A DNA stretch of 64,000 nt from Neoaquamicrobium microcysteis (GTDB taxonomy: Bacteria > Pseudomonadota > Alphaproteobacteria > Rhizobiales > Rhizobiaceae). The notes beneath the pieces were generated by a model, which searched no databases, had not been told where the DNA came from, and worked only from the letters and a program-made list of their open reading frames with translations. Positions 47,007 to 55,843 of the stretch are shown in pieces. Location: NCBI RefSeq assembly GCF_008180155.1, contig NZ_VSZS01000066.1, forward strand, positions 62,001 through 126,000. Reading direction: 5' to 3'. A program made the translations under genes and the position numbers. Each line of letters begins with the position of its first letter. Positions within the stretch are counted from its first letter, which is position 1.

Positions 47007-48701
47007 TTACGCACCCCTGATGGCTGCGGCGGCTCCGCCTCTCTCCTCATCCTCCAGTACCCGGCGCAGAAGCTTGCCGGCAGCGCTGCGTGGAAGTTCG
47101 CTGCGCAGTTCCAGCCCTGTCGGCAGTTCATATCGACCGACCCGCTCCGAGAGGAAGGTACGCAAGGCGTCGAGCGTCATCGGCTTCGTCCCGGGCTTCA
47201 TGGTGACGAAAGCCTTAACCGTCTGGCCGCGATAATCGTCCGGGACCCCGATCACCATAACCTCAGCGATGTCCGGATGTTCGTAGATCGCGTTTTCGAT
47301 GTTGGTTGGATAGATGTTGAAACCACTTGAGATGATCAGGCTCTTCTTTCGGTCAACGAGATAGTAGAGGCCATCTTCGTCGCGATAGCCGATATCGCCG
47401 GTCAGAAAATAGCCGTCAACGAAAGCGGCGGCGTTTTCCTCCGGACGGTTCCAGTATCCGCGGCAGACATTTGGACCTCGTATCCGCAACTCGCCGGTCT
47501 CGTTGTCGCCCAGCACACGCGTCGACTCGTCGAGCGCGACCACCTCCAGCTCGATACCCGGTTGCGGTATGCCAATGATGCCTGGTTTCACCTGCGCTGA
47601 CTGCGGAATGAGCGTACCGACAGGGGCTGCCTCCGTAAGTCCCCAGCCGCCGAGCAGCTTGCACCCGACCATGCGCTCGATCCGTTGTGCGATTTCTCCG
47701 GGAAGTGGTGCGCCCCCGGAAATACAGAACCGAAGCGAACTGAAATCACGGCTCTCTGCTCCGGGGTGACCCGAAACTGCAATCCACATCGTCGGAACTC
47801 CAGCAAAGATCGTTAGTCTTTCCTCCTCGATCTGGCTGATAACGGCTTCGACGTCGAAGCGTGGGTGCAGAAAGACGCAACATCCTTCGCGGAACTGGCG
47901 AAGAAGCAGAAAAAGCATGGCGAAGGAGTGAAAGAGGGGCAGGACGCCAAGGACGCGCTCTTCGCCGGGCTGTTCCGCCCGCACGTCCTTCCAGTGCACG
48001 GCAATGTCTATCGCTGCCGTCAGGTTGCCATGAGTCAACATAGCCGCCTTGGGGTGGCCGGTCGTACCGCCGGTGTATTGAAGCACCGCGATATCGTCGG
48101 TCGACGGCATCGGCCAGAACGCAGGATGCTGCGAAGCCATCAGTTCGTCGATTGGCGAGAATCGGCGGTCGTCCGGCAGCGGCGCTACCTCGTCGGTCCC
48201 TGCGCCCCATCGCTTTTCGCTCGCAACCCAGATGCGCTCCAGGCCCGACGCATCGGCTATGGCGGCGCAGTTTGCCAGCATGGCCGCCTGATCGGTCGTG
48301 ATCAGCAGGTGCGCGCCGGTGTCGGACAGCTTGAAGCTCAGTTCGCGCGGGGCGTCCATAGGGCTCAGGCTGACCAGTCGCGCGCCGATGCGCATCAGCG
48401 CATAGAATACGATATAGTAGGAGGCAGTGTTCGGTAGGTACACGGCAACCGCATCGCCCTTTTTGACGCCGGCATGGAGCAACCCGGCCGCCAGGCTGAC
48501 GGACTCCTGCCTGATCTCACCGAAGGAAAGGTGGTTGCCGCGATAGACCAGCGCCGTCTTGGTGCCGTAACGCGCCACGGCTTCGTCCATCATTGCCGGA
48601 ATGGGTTTGGTCACGATCTCCACATCCCAACGGCAGGTCGAGGGATATGCCTTCTCCCAAGGATGTATTTTGCGAGCTGGGTTCTGCTGCTCTTCCGTCA
48701 T
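47007..48701 (-). CDS. AMP-forming long-chain-type acyl-CoA synthetase (third of three)
   Basis: 564 residues of the FadD type: P-loop LQYTGGTTGHPKAAMLTH, LLGGWGLTEAAP, GYFLTGDIGYRDEDGLYYLVDRK and the C-terminal Lys in RSAAGKLLRR. The N-terminal HPWEKAYPSTCRWDVE is typical of rhizobial and sphingomonad long-chain ligases. ATG 48701 has AGGAG about nine bases upstream and is preferred to the upstream GTG. It heads no obvious operon but is on the same strand as the SDR and dehydrogenase genes upstream of it. Confidence 0.94.
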   Translation of the reverse strand: MTEEQQNPARKIHPWEKAYPSTCRWDVEIVTKPIPAMMDEAVARYGTKTALVYRGNHLSFGEIRQESVSLAAGLLHAGVKKGDAVAVYLPNTASYYIVFYALMRIGARLVSLSPMDAPRELSFKLSDTGAHLLITTDQAAMLANCAAIADASGLERIWVASEKRWGAGTDEVAPLPDDRRFSPIDELMASQHPAFWPMPSTDDIAVLQYTGGTTGHPKAAMLTHGNLTAAIDIAVHWKDVRAEQPGEERVLGVLPLFHSFAMLFLLLRQFREGCCVFLHPRFDVEAVISQIEEERLTIFAGVPTMWIAVSGHPGAESRDFSSLRFCISGGAPLPGEIAQRIERMVGCKLLGGWGLTEAAPVGTLIPQSAQVKPGIIGIPQPGIELEVVALDESTRVLGDNETGELRIRGPNVCRGYWNRPEENAAAFVDGYFLTGDIGYRDEDGLYYLVDRKKSLIISSGFNIYPTNIENAIYEHPDIAEVMVIGVPDDYRGQTVKAFVTMKPGTKPMTLDALRTFLSERVGRYELPTGLELRSELPRSAAGKLLRRVLEDEERGGAAAAIRGA

Positions 48702-48758
48702 CGTATCGTCTCCTGCGCCTTGATCGTCGAATGCGGTTCCCACGCCAAGGTGCGCCTT

Positions 48759-49580
48759 TCAGTGTTGCGCCGGATCGTCTTCCGCAAGGAGGTGAGGAGG
48801 CGCGTGCACGCTCAAACCTCCATCTACCGGGATGATGGCGCCCGTCACGTAGCCGCCGCCGTGACCACAGAGAAACAAGACGGTTGCGGCAATGTCTTGC
48901 GCCCGTCCGATCCTGCGAAGGGGGAGGACCGATGCGGCATGTTCACGGCCGGCATCTTTTTCGAGCGCGAACGACGTCATTTTCGTCTCGAAGGGACCGG
49001 GTGCGATGGCGTTGACGGTAATTCCGCGTGGGCCCAGCTCATTAGCCAGGATGCGAGTCAGATGATGGACCCCTGCCTTGGAGGCAGCATAGGAATAAGC
49101 GTCTCCACCACAGGGAATCATGCCCGCGCTTGAGCCGATGTTGATGACGCGTGAGGGGCCATGAGGTCCGGCTGAAGCCTCCAGCATCGGTACGAGATCG
49201 CGCGTCAGCGAAAAAAGACCCGTAAGGTTTGTCGCCAGAACCTTCGACCAGCCTCCCCATGGAAACGCCTCCAAACGCGCGCCCCAGGTGGTTCCTGCAT
49301 TGTTGATCAGGATATCGAGACGTTCGCAGCGTTGTTCTATCGAGTTGGTAAGCCGCCGCACTCCGTCTTCGTTCGATATGTCGCCTTCCATAGCTTCGCA
49401 CGAACCAAAGGCGCTCAGTTCTGCGGCGGTCTGCTCACATGCGGCAAGCTTTCTGGATGCAAGGATAACCCGTGCGCCGCTGCGCACTAGCGCTTCGGCG
49501 GCATGGCGACCCAGTCCCGTCGCACCTCCGGTGATGAGCGCGGTGCGACCCCGTGAGGAGAACAGCGCGTCAGCGTCCAT
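48759..49580 (-). CDS. SDR-family oxidoreductase
   Basis: 273 residues with all classical features: the TGGATGLG cofactor loop, NNAG (INNAGTTWG), catalytic Ser in NIGSSAGM and YxxxK in YSYAASKAG. The cofactor preference is not clear. A role in oxidising a 3-hydroxyacyl-CoA or related alcohol is inferred. Its ATG overlaps the stop of the upstream acyl-CoA dehydrogenase by one base (TAATG), so the two are coupled. Confidence 0.92.
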   Translation of the reverse strand: MDADALFSSRGRTALITGGATGLGRHAAEALVRSGARVILASRKLAACEQTAAELSAFGSCEAMEGDISNEDGVRRLTNSIEQRCERLDILINNAGTTWGARLEAFPWGGWSKVLATNLTGLFSLTRDLVPMLEASAGPHGPSRVINIGSSAGMIPCGGDAYSYAASKAGVHHLTRILANELGPRGITVNAIAPGPFETKMTSFALEKDAGREHAASVLPLRRIGRAQDIAATVLFLCGHGGGYVTGAIIPVDGGLSVHAPPHLLAEDDPAQH

Positions 49581-50656
49581 TAGTAGCCCAACTCGGAGGC
49601 GACTTTGTCGGCGTGGTATGTGTAACCGCCAAGCAACTCGGAGGAGAGCCTGGCCGCCTTCAGATAAAGCCCGACATCATGCTCTTCGGTCATGCCGATG
49701 CCGCCGTGCAACTGCAGGCATTCGGCAACGGCGTTGGACGCGACGTCGCTCGTCTTGGCCTTGGCAACGGCGACGTACAGCTTTGCCCGCGGATCGCCGG
49801 CGTCCAGCGCGATAGCGGCGCGCTGCGTCGCCGACCATGCGTCTTCCAGATCGCAGTGCATCTGCGCGAGCCGATGCTGAAGCGCCTGAAACGAGGCCAG
49901 CGACCTGTCGAACTGCTTGCGCTCGCGCAGATATTCCACAGTGCGCCCGAATATCTCCTCGACCGTGCCGCAGGTGTTGGCCGCAAGCCACACACACGCG
50001 ACTTTAAACGCCATATCCAGCGCATCCTCGCCGAGGTCGACGCTGCCGGCCAGGGCGAAATTCTCGAAGTTGACAGCTGTCAACAGGCGGCCGTCGGCCA
50101 TGCGCGTCGCAACTCTGGATACTTCCCCGGTCCCGACCGGCGCAAAAACGAGGGTCCTGCCATTCGGCGTCGCGGCCGCCACGAGGAGTGCATCGGCCGA
50201 TGCCGTGTCCACCGCCCATTCAGCCTTGCCGCTAAGCTTGCCCTGCGGGGAAATCTGTACGGTCGGCTGGTCGTGATTTTCCAGCGCTAGGCCCACAATG
50301 CAGTCTCCCTGGGCGATGCGCGAAAGCCAGTCACGCGACAAGTCCCTTTTCCCGAACCTAGCCAGAGTGCAAGCGGCGACCGTCGCGCCCAGCAATGGCG
50401 ATGTCACCAGCTTCCGGCCCAGTTCCCTCGCCGCCAAAGCGGCAGTCATCATGTCCAGGGCCGCGCCACCGAATTCCTCCGGGACGAGAACTCCACCGAG
50501 ACCGGAATCGGTTACGTGTCGAAGCGTTTCTGGCCCGTAGGCAACCTTCGGTTCGGCGGCAAGGAGCTCGCGCGCAGTGCGCAAGGAGATCGCCGCGGCC
50601 ATCTGTCTGGTGCTGCCCCGCACCATTTCCTGTTCGTTTGAAAGGATGAATGACAT
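49580..50656 (-). CDS. Acyl-CoA dehydrogenase, second subunit of a probable heteromeric pair
   Basis: 358 residues, shorter than the usual 380-400. The FAD/CoA fold is recognisable (LHGGIGMTEEHDVGLYLKAARL, AYGPETLRHVTDSGLGGVLVPEEFGG), but the C-terminus reads SSELLGGYTYHADKVASEL, without the catalytic Glu of the (E)GT segment. Paired dehydrogenases of steroid catabolism (FadE26-27, FadE28-29 type) have one active and one structural or flavin-sharing subunit, and this gene would be the latter. It starts one base after the stop of the other dehydrogenase gene. Confidence 0.88.
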   Translation of the reverse strand: MSFILSNEQEMVRGSTRQMAAAISLRTARELLAAEPKVAYGPETLRHVTDSGLGGVLVPEEFGGAALDMMTAALAARELGRKLVTSPLLGATVAACTLARFGKRDLSRDWLSRIAQGDCIVGLALENHDQPTVQISPQGKLSGKAEWAVDTASADALLVAAATPNGRTLVFAPVGTGEVSRVATRMADGRLLTAVNFENFALAGSVDLGEDALDMAFKVACVWLAANTCGTVEEIFGRTVEYLRERKQFDRSLASFQALQHRLAQMHCDLEDAWSATQRAAIALDAGDPRAKLYVAVAKAKTSDVASNAVAECLQLHGGIGMTEEHDVGLYLKAARLSSELLGGYTYHADKVASELGY

Positions 50657-50657
50657 G

Positions 50658-51830
50658 TCAGGCCTTCGGGAGTTCGAGGATTTGCTTGGCGATGATTTCG
50701 AGCATGATCTCCGTCGTGCCACCTTCGATGGAATTACCCTTGCTGCGAAGCCAGCCTTTGCCGACCCCGCTCAGCGACGCGCCGTCGGCCCAGCCAAAAG
50801 CACCGGGACCTTCGAGAGAGACGAGAAGCTCCTGACGGCGCTTGTTCAACTCCGTACCTCCAAGCTTCAGAACCGCCGATCGCGCGCCAAGCGAGCCGCC
50901 GCTCTCCAGTTCCTCCAGATACCGCAGACGGGTCGCCTCAAACGCAAGGGTATTGACAGCGGCGCGCGCGATTTCGGCACGCAGGAGTTCGTCCGACAGC
51001 CGCCCGCCCGTCGCCGCCGCGGCTTTGGCTGCTGCCGCGTCGAGTTCTTCTGCATCGAAGAGATTGCTGCCGCCGCGCGCGATCATCTCACGCTCGTGGG
51101 TCAAGAGATACTTCGCAACATCCCAGCCCCGGTTAACGCTGCCGACGACGTTTCCTGCCGGCACCTCCACCTCGTCGAAGAAGGTCTCGCAAAACGGCGA
51201 ACTGCCGGAAATCAGACGGATGGGCTTGGTAGAAACCCCCGGTGTCAGCATGTCGATCAGCAGGAATGTGATGCCAAGCTGCTTCTTTACGGCAGGATCG
51301 GTGCGCACGAGGCAGAAGATCCAATCGGCCTTGTCGGCATACGACGTCCAGATCTTCTGCCCGTTGACCACAAACTTGTCGCCATCCTGGCGCGCCGAGG
51401 TGCGCAGCGCGGCAAGATCCGACCCTGCGCCCGGTTCGGAATAGCCCTGGCACCAGCGGATCTCACCGCGAGCGATACGTGGCAGATGGAGACGCTTCTG
51501 TTCATCCGTGCCGAACGCCAGCAGCGCCGGTCCGATCATGGAGATGCCAAAACCCTCCAGGGGTGGGCGCGCCCCGAGCCGGTTCATCTCTTCGCGCAGG
51601 ATCAGGCACTGCTCGGGTGTAAGGCCGGCGCCGCCATACTCTGCTGGCCAGTCGGGTACCGTCCAGCCTTTGGCAAGCATCAGTCGGAACCAGTCTTTCT
51701 GCTCGCGGCTCTCGAAAGACCAGTTACGGCCGCCCCAGCAGACCCCATCCTCGCCGCTCTGCGCGACCCGCATCGCGGCAGGACAGTTCGCCTCCAGCCA
51801 TGTGCGCGTCTCAAGTCGAAAAGCTTCCAA
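50658..51830 (-). CDS. Acyl-CoA dehydrogenase, first subunit of a probable heteromeric pair
   Basis: 390 residues. Characteristic parts are GWTVPDWPAEYGGAGLTPEQ, the flavin-binding RWCQGYSEPGAGSDLA and the C-terminal NSIEGGTTEIMLEIIAKQI, which carries the acid near the active site. I chose the TTG at 51830 because GGGAGG is well placed before it and the family N-terminus (EAFRLETRTWLEANCP) starts there. A longer frame to 51917 adds 29 unrelated residues. Upstream, ATAC-TGCTTG-GTAT (51849-51862) is a small palindrome near the start. It desaturates an acyl-CoA together with the next gene's product. Confidence 0.92.
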   Translation of the reverse strand: MEAFRLETRTWLEANCPAAMRVAQSGEDGVCWGGRNWSFESREQKDWFRLMLAKGWTVPDWPAEYGGAGLTPEQCLILREEMNRLGARPPLEGFGISMIGPALLAFGTDEQKRLHLPRIARGEIRWCQGYSEPGAGSDLAALRTSARQDGDKFVVNGQKIWTSYADKADWIFCLVRTDPAVKKQLGITFLLIDMLTPGVSTKPIRLISGSSPFCETFFDEVEVPAGNVVGSVNRGWDVAKYLLTHEREMIARGGSNLFDAEELDAAAAKAAAATGGRLSDELLRAEIARAAVNTLAFEATRLRYLEELESGGSLGARSAVLKLGGTELNKRRQELLVSLEGPGAFGWADGASLSGVGKGWLRSKGNSIEGGTTEIMLEIIAKQILELPKA

Positions 51831-51946
51831 GTCAGGCCTCCCTAAAAAATACTGCTTGGTATCATTTCTTTCTCGTGCAAGTCTAGATGCGCGTCGCGCG
51901 ATGTTCTGAATTTTCACCGCGAGTTGTGGCTGGACGCGCGCCGTCG

Positions 51947-52579
51947 TCAGGCGACGATGCCGCGCACCGTGATGGATATGATGCTCGCCGCCAACGCCGC
52001 CAAATCGTCTGAAGATTGCCCACGGCGCGGACGGTACCAGAGCGCGGTGCTGTTGAGCGCTCCGAGCAGCGCCCTTGTGGTCAACGCAGGATCGACCGCG
52101 CGAAATACGTTCTGTTCCACGCCTTCGGCGATTACTTGCGTGAACATGTCTTCGTAACGGTCACGCTGGCGCAGAATCTGGGTTATGGCCGATCTCTGGG
52201 ATACGGTCATGGCGCGGCGGCGATGCCTCTCCAGTCCATCCATCGTGACGACATGGTAGGGCAACGCCTGCATGACCAGCAGAGCATGGGCGCTGGCCAT
52301 CGCCTCCAGCTGGGAAAGCGGATCCGCCGTCGCAACGTTGGCGGCGCGCACGGCATCTTCGGCCCGCTGCATACCCTCCTGCATCACGCCGATCAGCAGC
52401 GCTGCCTTGGACGGGTAGCTGTAATAGATCCGTCCCTTCGTGGAGCGTATCTGTTTGGCGACGGTGTCGATGGTTGTCGCCTCGTAGCCCGCGACCATGA
52501 AACATTGCGCGGCGGCATCGAGGATGCGAAGCCGGTTTTCTTCCGTGTTTGCGGCGTTGGCGCGGACTTTTGTCGACAT
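51947..52579 (-). CDS. TetR-family transcriptional regulator
   Basis: 210 residues. The HTH is at about residues 12-60 (NRLRILDAAAQCFMVAGYEA, TIDTVAKQIRSTKGRIYYSYPSKAAL in part) and the C-terminal domain is of the FadR/KstR2-like kind common in acyl-CoA catabolism. ATG 52579 is used; longer TTG-started versions lack support. It is divergent from the FadJ-like gene, with the inverted repeat ATATCG-N10-CGATAT between them. An acyl-CoA ligand is likely by family. Confidence 0.9.
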   Translation of the reverse strand: MSTKVRANAANTEENRLRILDAAAQCFMVAGYEATTIDTVAKQIRSTKGRIYYSYPSKAALLIGVMQEGMQRAEDAVRAANVATADPLSQLEAMASAHALLVMQALPYHVVTMDGLERHRRRAMTVSQRSAITQILRQRDRYEDMFTQVIAEGVEQNVFRAVDPALTTRALLGALNSTALWYRPRRGQSSDDLAALAASIISITVRGIVA

Positions 52580-52659
52580 GGATATGAGCACTAGCACGGT
52601 CGGTTCCGTGGGTGTAGCCGCGTGACGCGGCAATCCAACTATTTCGCTAGATGAAAGAT

Positions 52660-52681
52660 ATATCGACTGTTGACACGATAT
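52660..52681. promoter_or_regulatory. TetR operator candidate, ATATCG-N10-CGATAT (copy 1)
   Basis: This 22-bp inverted repeat spans a consensus TTGACA (52670-52675) in the gap between the TetR gene and the FadJ-like gene. The same arms with the same 10-base spacing occur at 57826-57847 beside the second TetR gene. Binding there would block the plus-strand promoter. Confidence 0.65.
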
Positions 52682-52725
52682 TGAGGCGCGTGGTTCATGC
52701 CTGCGTTCTTGTTTCGGGAGGTTTC

Positions 52726-54807
52726 ATGCACAACTCGCATGTTAAAGGTCGCGTCGTTCGTATAGTCATGTCGAACCCGCCGGTGAACGCACTGAACCTC
52801 TCGGCGCGTCGTCACGTACTTTCAGGCATCGAGGCGGCCATGGCCGACGAAAGCGTCGTGGGGGTCGTGCTGCTCGGCGATGGCGGTCGGTTCTCCGGCG
52901 GCGCGGATGTACGGGAGTTCAACAAGCCGGACGCGCGCTCCTTCCCGTCCATCATAGACGTTGGCAAAGCGATACAGGCAAGCCCGAAACCGGTGGTAGC
53001 CGCAATAGATGGCGTGGCGCTTGGTGGGGGTCTCGAACTGGCAATGTTCTGCCATTTGCGCGTGGCATCGTCCAGCGCAAGGCTTGGTCTGCCCGAGGCT
53101 TCGTTGGGACTGTTGCCAGGTGCAGGGGGCACGCAACGCCTGCCTCGACTGGTCGGCGCGGAGAGGGCGATCGATTGGATGGTGCGCGCGAAGGTTGTCG
53201 GTGCGCACGATGCTTTGACGGTCGGCTTGATAGACGAGGTTGTCTCGTCCGACGTGGGCCAGGCGGCTGAAGCGTTGGTATGGCGTCATCTTGCTTCCGG
53301 AAACGCACTTCCTGTTGCGATCGACCGTGTCATTGAAGTGCCCGGCGATGCCGGCGAGTTCTTCGAGGCGTCCCGTGCCGCCGTACGCGCGATGAAGCGC
53401 GGACCCGCGCCTGAGGCGATCGTGGACTGCGTTGAGGCGGCGGCCACGATGCCGCATGACCGGGCGGCGGATGTGGAGCTGCAATCGTTTGATCGGTTGT
53501 CTCGTACGCCGGAATCATTGGCGTTGCGTCACCTGTTTTTCGCCGAGCGGGCGGCAGCGCGGATCGACGGACTGAATCCGGCGGTGAAGCCGCTCAATAT
53601 CGGCGAGGTTGGGGTGCTCGGTGCCGGTACGATGGGAACGGGCATCGCAATGGCATTCGCCAACGCGGGCTATGATGTTTGGCTGACCGACACCAACCCT
53701 CAAGCCATGCAGCGCAGCCGCGCCGTTCGAGCCAAGGCCTACGAATCGGCGAAGAAGCGGGGTCGCATGTCGGTCGAGGCGGCCGACCAAGCATCCGGCC
53801 GGATTCGAGAGAGTTCCACTATCCATGATCTGGAGGGATGCGAACTGGTGATCGAGGCCGTCGTCGAGAAGCAGGATGTCAAGGAAGCCGCCCTCGGCCA
53901 GCTAGCTCGGCTTCTGGGTCCCCATGCGGTCATCGCGTCCAACACCTCCTACCTCAACATCGATGCGTTGGCTGCTTCCACCGGTCGTCCCCAGGATGTT
54001 CTGGGCCTCCACTTCTTTAGCCCCGCGCATGTCATGAAACTTGTCGAGGTGGTACGAGGCCGCGAAACCTCGGACCGTGTGCTTGCGACCGCCATGGACG
54101 TGGTGAAGCGGATCGGCAAAATGGGCGTGGTGGCCGGCGTTTGCGACGGTTTCATCGGCAACCGAATGGTCGATCAGTATTTCCTCAGTGCGAACGAACT
54201 GCTCATGGAGGGCGCGACGCCCAACCAAGTGGATGACGCCATCCGCGATTTCGGCTTCGCAATGGGGCCTTTCGCCATGTCGGACATGGCCGGCAACGAC
54301 ATTGGTTGGCTCTCGCGCAGGCGCAGAATTGCCGCCGATCCAGACTACCGTTTTCCCGCCATCGCAGATGCGATCTGCGAACGTGGGTGGCATGGACAGA
54401 AAGCCGGCAAGGGCTACTTCGTCTATGAAAATGGCAGCCGCGAGCCCGGGAAAAACGCTGAGTTTGAGGCGCTCTTGCGCGACCTGAGGGCGCAGGCCGG
54501 CATTGAGGCGCGGCGCTTCGAGCCTGCGGAAATCGTCGAGCGCTGCGTGTTCGCGCTGGTTAACGAGGGTGCCCGTATCCTCGAAGAAGTGATCGCCCAG
54601 CGCGCCTCCGACATAGATGTCGTCTACGTTCGAGGTTATGGCTTTCCTGACCTCAGGGGCGGGCCCATGCACTATGCCGAGTCGATCGGATTAGACCGCG
54701 TGTTGCGGGCGATAGAGGGCTATCGCGACGAAAGAGGAGACCAACGCTGGAGCCCCGCCCCACTACTGGTATCACGCGCCGCTGGCTCCGGTCGCTTCGA
54801 CGCCTGA
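52726..54807 (+). CDS. Enoyl-CoA hydratase / 3-hydroxyacyl-CoA dehydrogenase fusion (FadJ-like)
   Basis: 693 residues. The crotonase domain occupies about 1-180 (GRFSGGADVREFN, GVALGGGLELAMFCHLRVASS, catalytic Glu in LPEASLGLLPGAGGT). A linker is followed by the NAD-binding dehydrogenase (GVLGAGTMGTGIAMAFANAGY, about residue 295) with the catalytic His in GLHFFSPAHVMKLVEVV and two C-terminal 3HCDH domains. GGGAGG precedes ATG 52726. It carries out hydration and NAD-linked oxidation of enoyl-CoA esters. No beta-thiolase with an intact Cys is encoded nearby to complete classical beta-oxidation. Confidence 0.95.
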   Translation: MHNSHVKGRVVRIVMSNPPVNALNLSARRHVLSGIEAAMADESVVGVVLLGDGGRFSGGADVREFNKPDARSFPSIIDVGKAIQASPKPVVAAIDGVALGGGLELAMFCHLRVASSSARLGLPEASLGLLPGAGGTQRLPRLVGAERAIDWMVRAKVVGAHDALTVGLIDEVVSSDVGQAAEALVWRHLASGNALPVAIDRVIEVPGDAGEFFEASRAAVRAMKRGPAPEAIVDCVEAAATMPHDRAADVELQSFDRLSRTPESLALRHLFFAERAAARIDGLNPAVKPLNIGEVGVLGAGTMGTGIAMAFANAGYDVWLTDTNPQAMQRSRAVRAKAYESAKKRGRMSVEAADQASGRIRESSTIHDLEGCELVIEAVVEKQDVKEAALGQLARLLGPHAVIASNTSYLNIDALAASTGRPQDVLGLHFFSPAHVMKLVEVVRGRETSDRVLATAMDVVKRIGKMGVVAGVCDGFIGNRMVDQYFLSANELLMEGATPNQVDDAIRDFGFAMGPFAMSDMAGNDIGWLSRRRRIAADPDYRFPAIADAICERGWHGQKAGKGYFVYENGSREPGKNAEFEALLRDLRAQAGIEARRFEPAEIVERCVFALVNEGARILEEVIAQRASDIDVVYVRGYGFPDLRGGPMHYAESIGLDRVLRAIEGYRDERGDQRWSPAPLLVSRAAGSGRFDA

Positions 54808-54829
54808 CGCGATCATGGTCTCGTGACCA

Positions 54830-55843
54830 TCAAGACCTACCCAGGACGTTCAGGCCACGGATCGCAAAGCGGCGCGCCAGCGGTGCCAGTTCGGTGGCAT
54901 TCGATCCAGCTGCGTTGCCCTGCTTTGCCCGGTCAGCGATGCCGACGAATATGACGGCGAAGCGAAACAACGCAAAAGCCTTGTGAAATGGCAGCAGCTT
55001 TAGAGGCCGCATGCTTCCTTTCATGTACCGCGCTACGAATGTCTCCTCGCTTGGCAACCCCCGCTCGCCGAGGTCGATGCCGAGCAATCCGCCATACTCG
55101 TCGGTTGCCGTATTCCAGGCGATACAGCAATAGCCCAAGTCGGCTAGCGGATGACCGAGCGTAGCCAGTTCCCAGTCCAGGATCGCGACCACCTGTGGCT
55201 TCGTCGGGTGAAACAGCAAATTCCCGAGGCGGAAATCTCCGTGGGCGATGCTCAGTTCGCCGTCATCGGGCGGCATGGCGGCGACCAGCAGGTCTGCCAG
55301 TCTGTCGAGTTCGGGAATGGGGTCGCTGGTCGAGCCTCGCCATTGCTTTAGCCAGCGGTTCATCTGCCGCTCGAAATAATTGCCCTGGCGACCAAAATCG
55401 GAAAGGCCGACTTCGGCAGGTCTGACGGCGTGCATAAGCGCCATCGCGTCTGCTGCTGCCAGCCAGATTTCCATGCGTTCGTGAGCTGCGAGAGCCGCTA
55501 GGGAGGTGTCGTCGAAGACGCGCCCTTCGACCCGCTCCATAAGATAGAAAGGGGTGCCCAATACCGCAGCATCCGCGCTGAAGTGGAGCGGCTTCGGCAC
55601 TGGTACCGGCGTCGGCCACAGCGCTTGCTGCACGCGAAACTCTCGATCGACCGCGTGAGCTCCGGGAAGGAGGGGGCCTGGCGGCTGCTTGCGCAGCACC
55701 ATCCTGCGGTCGCCATGCGTGACGAAGTAGGTTGGGTTGGATTGGCCGCCGCTTGCCCTCTCGACCTTTAGGACATCGCGCGCCCCGAGCAGCGCGTCGA
55801 GATAGGCCCGCAGCGCTTCCAAGGGGAAATCAACCTGCGTCAT
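54830..55843 (-). CDS. ACAD10-type phosphotransferase (aminoglycoside-phosphotransferase fold)
   Basis: 337 residues. It has the kinase-like ASGGQSNPTYFVTHGDRRMVLRK region (in parts: ASGGQSNPTYFV, RMVLRK), catalytic loop IAHGDFRLGNLLFHP and metal-site ILDWELATLGHPLADLGY. Proteins of this kind are fused to, or encoded with, acyl-CoA dehydrogenases of the ACAD10/11 group, which handle 4-hydroxyacyl-CoAs by phosphorylation and elimination. Here the dehydrogenase gene is immediately upstream with a four-base overlap (ATGA). It probably phosphorylates a hydroxyacyl-CoA intermediate. Confidence 0.9.
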   Translation of the reverse strand: MTQVDFPLEALRAYLDALLGARDVLKVERASGGQSNPTYFVTHGDRRMVLRKQPPGPLLPGAHAVDREFRVQQALWPTPVPVPKPLHFSADAAVLGTPFYLMERVEGRVFDDTSLAALAAHERMEIWLAAADAMALMHAVRPAEVGLSDFGRQGNYFERQMNRWLKQWRGSTSDPIPELDRLADLLVAAMPPDDGELSIAHGDFRLGNLLFHPTKPQVVAILDWELATLGHPLADLGYCCIAWNTATDEYGGLLGIDLGERGLPSEETFVARYMKGSMRPLKLLPFHKAFALFRFAVIFVGIADRAKQGNAAGSNATELAPLARRFAIRGLNVLGRS

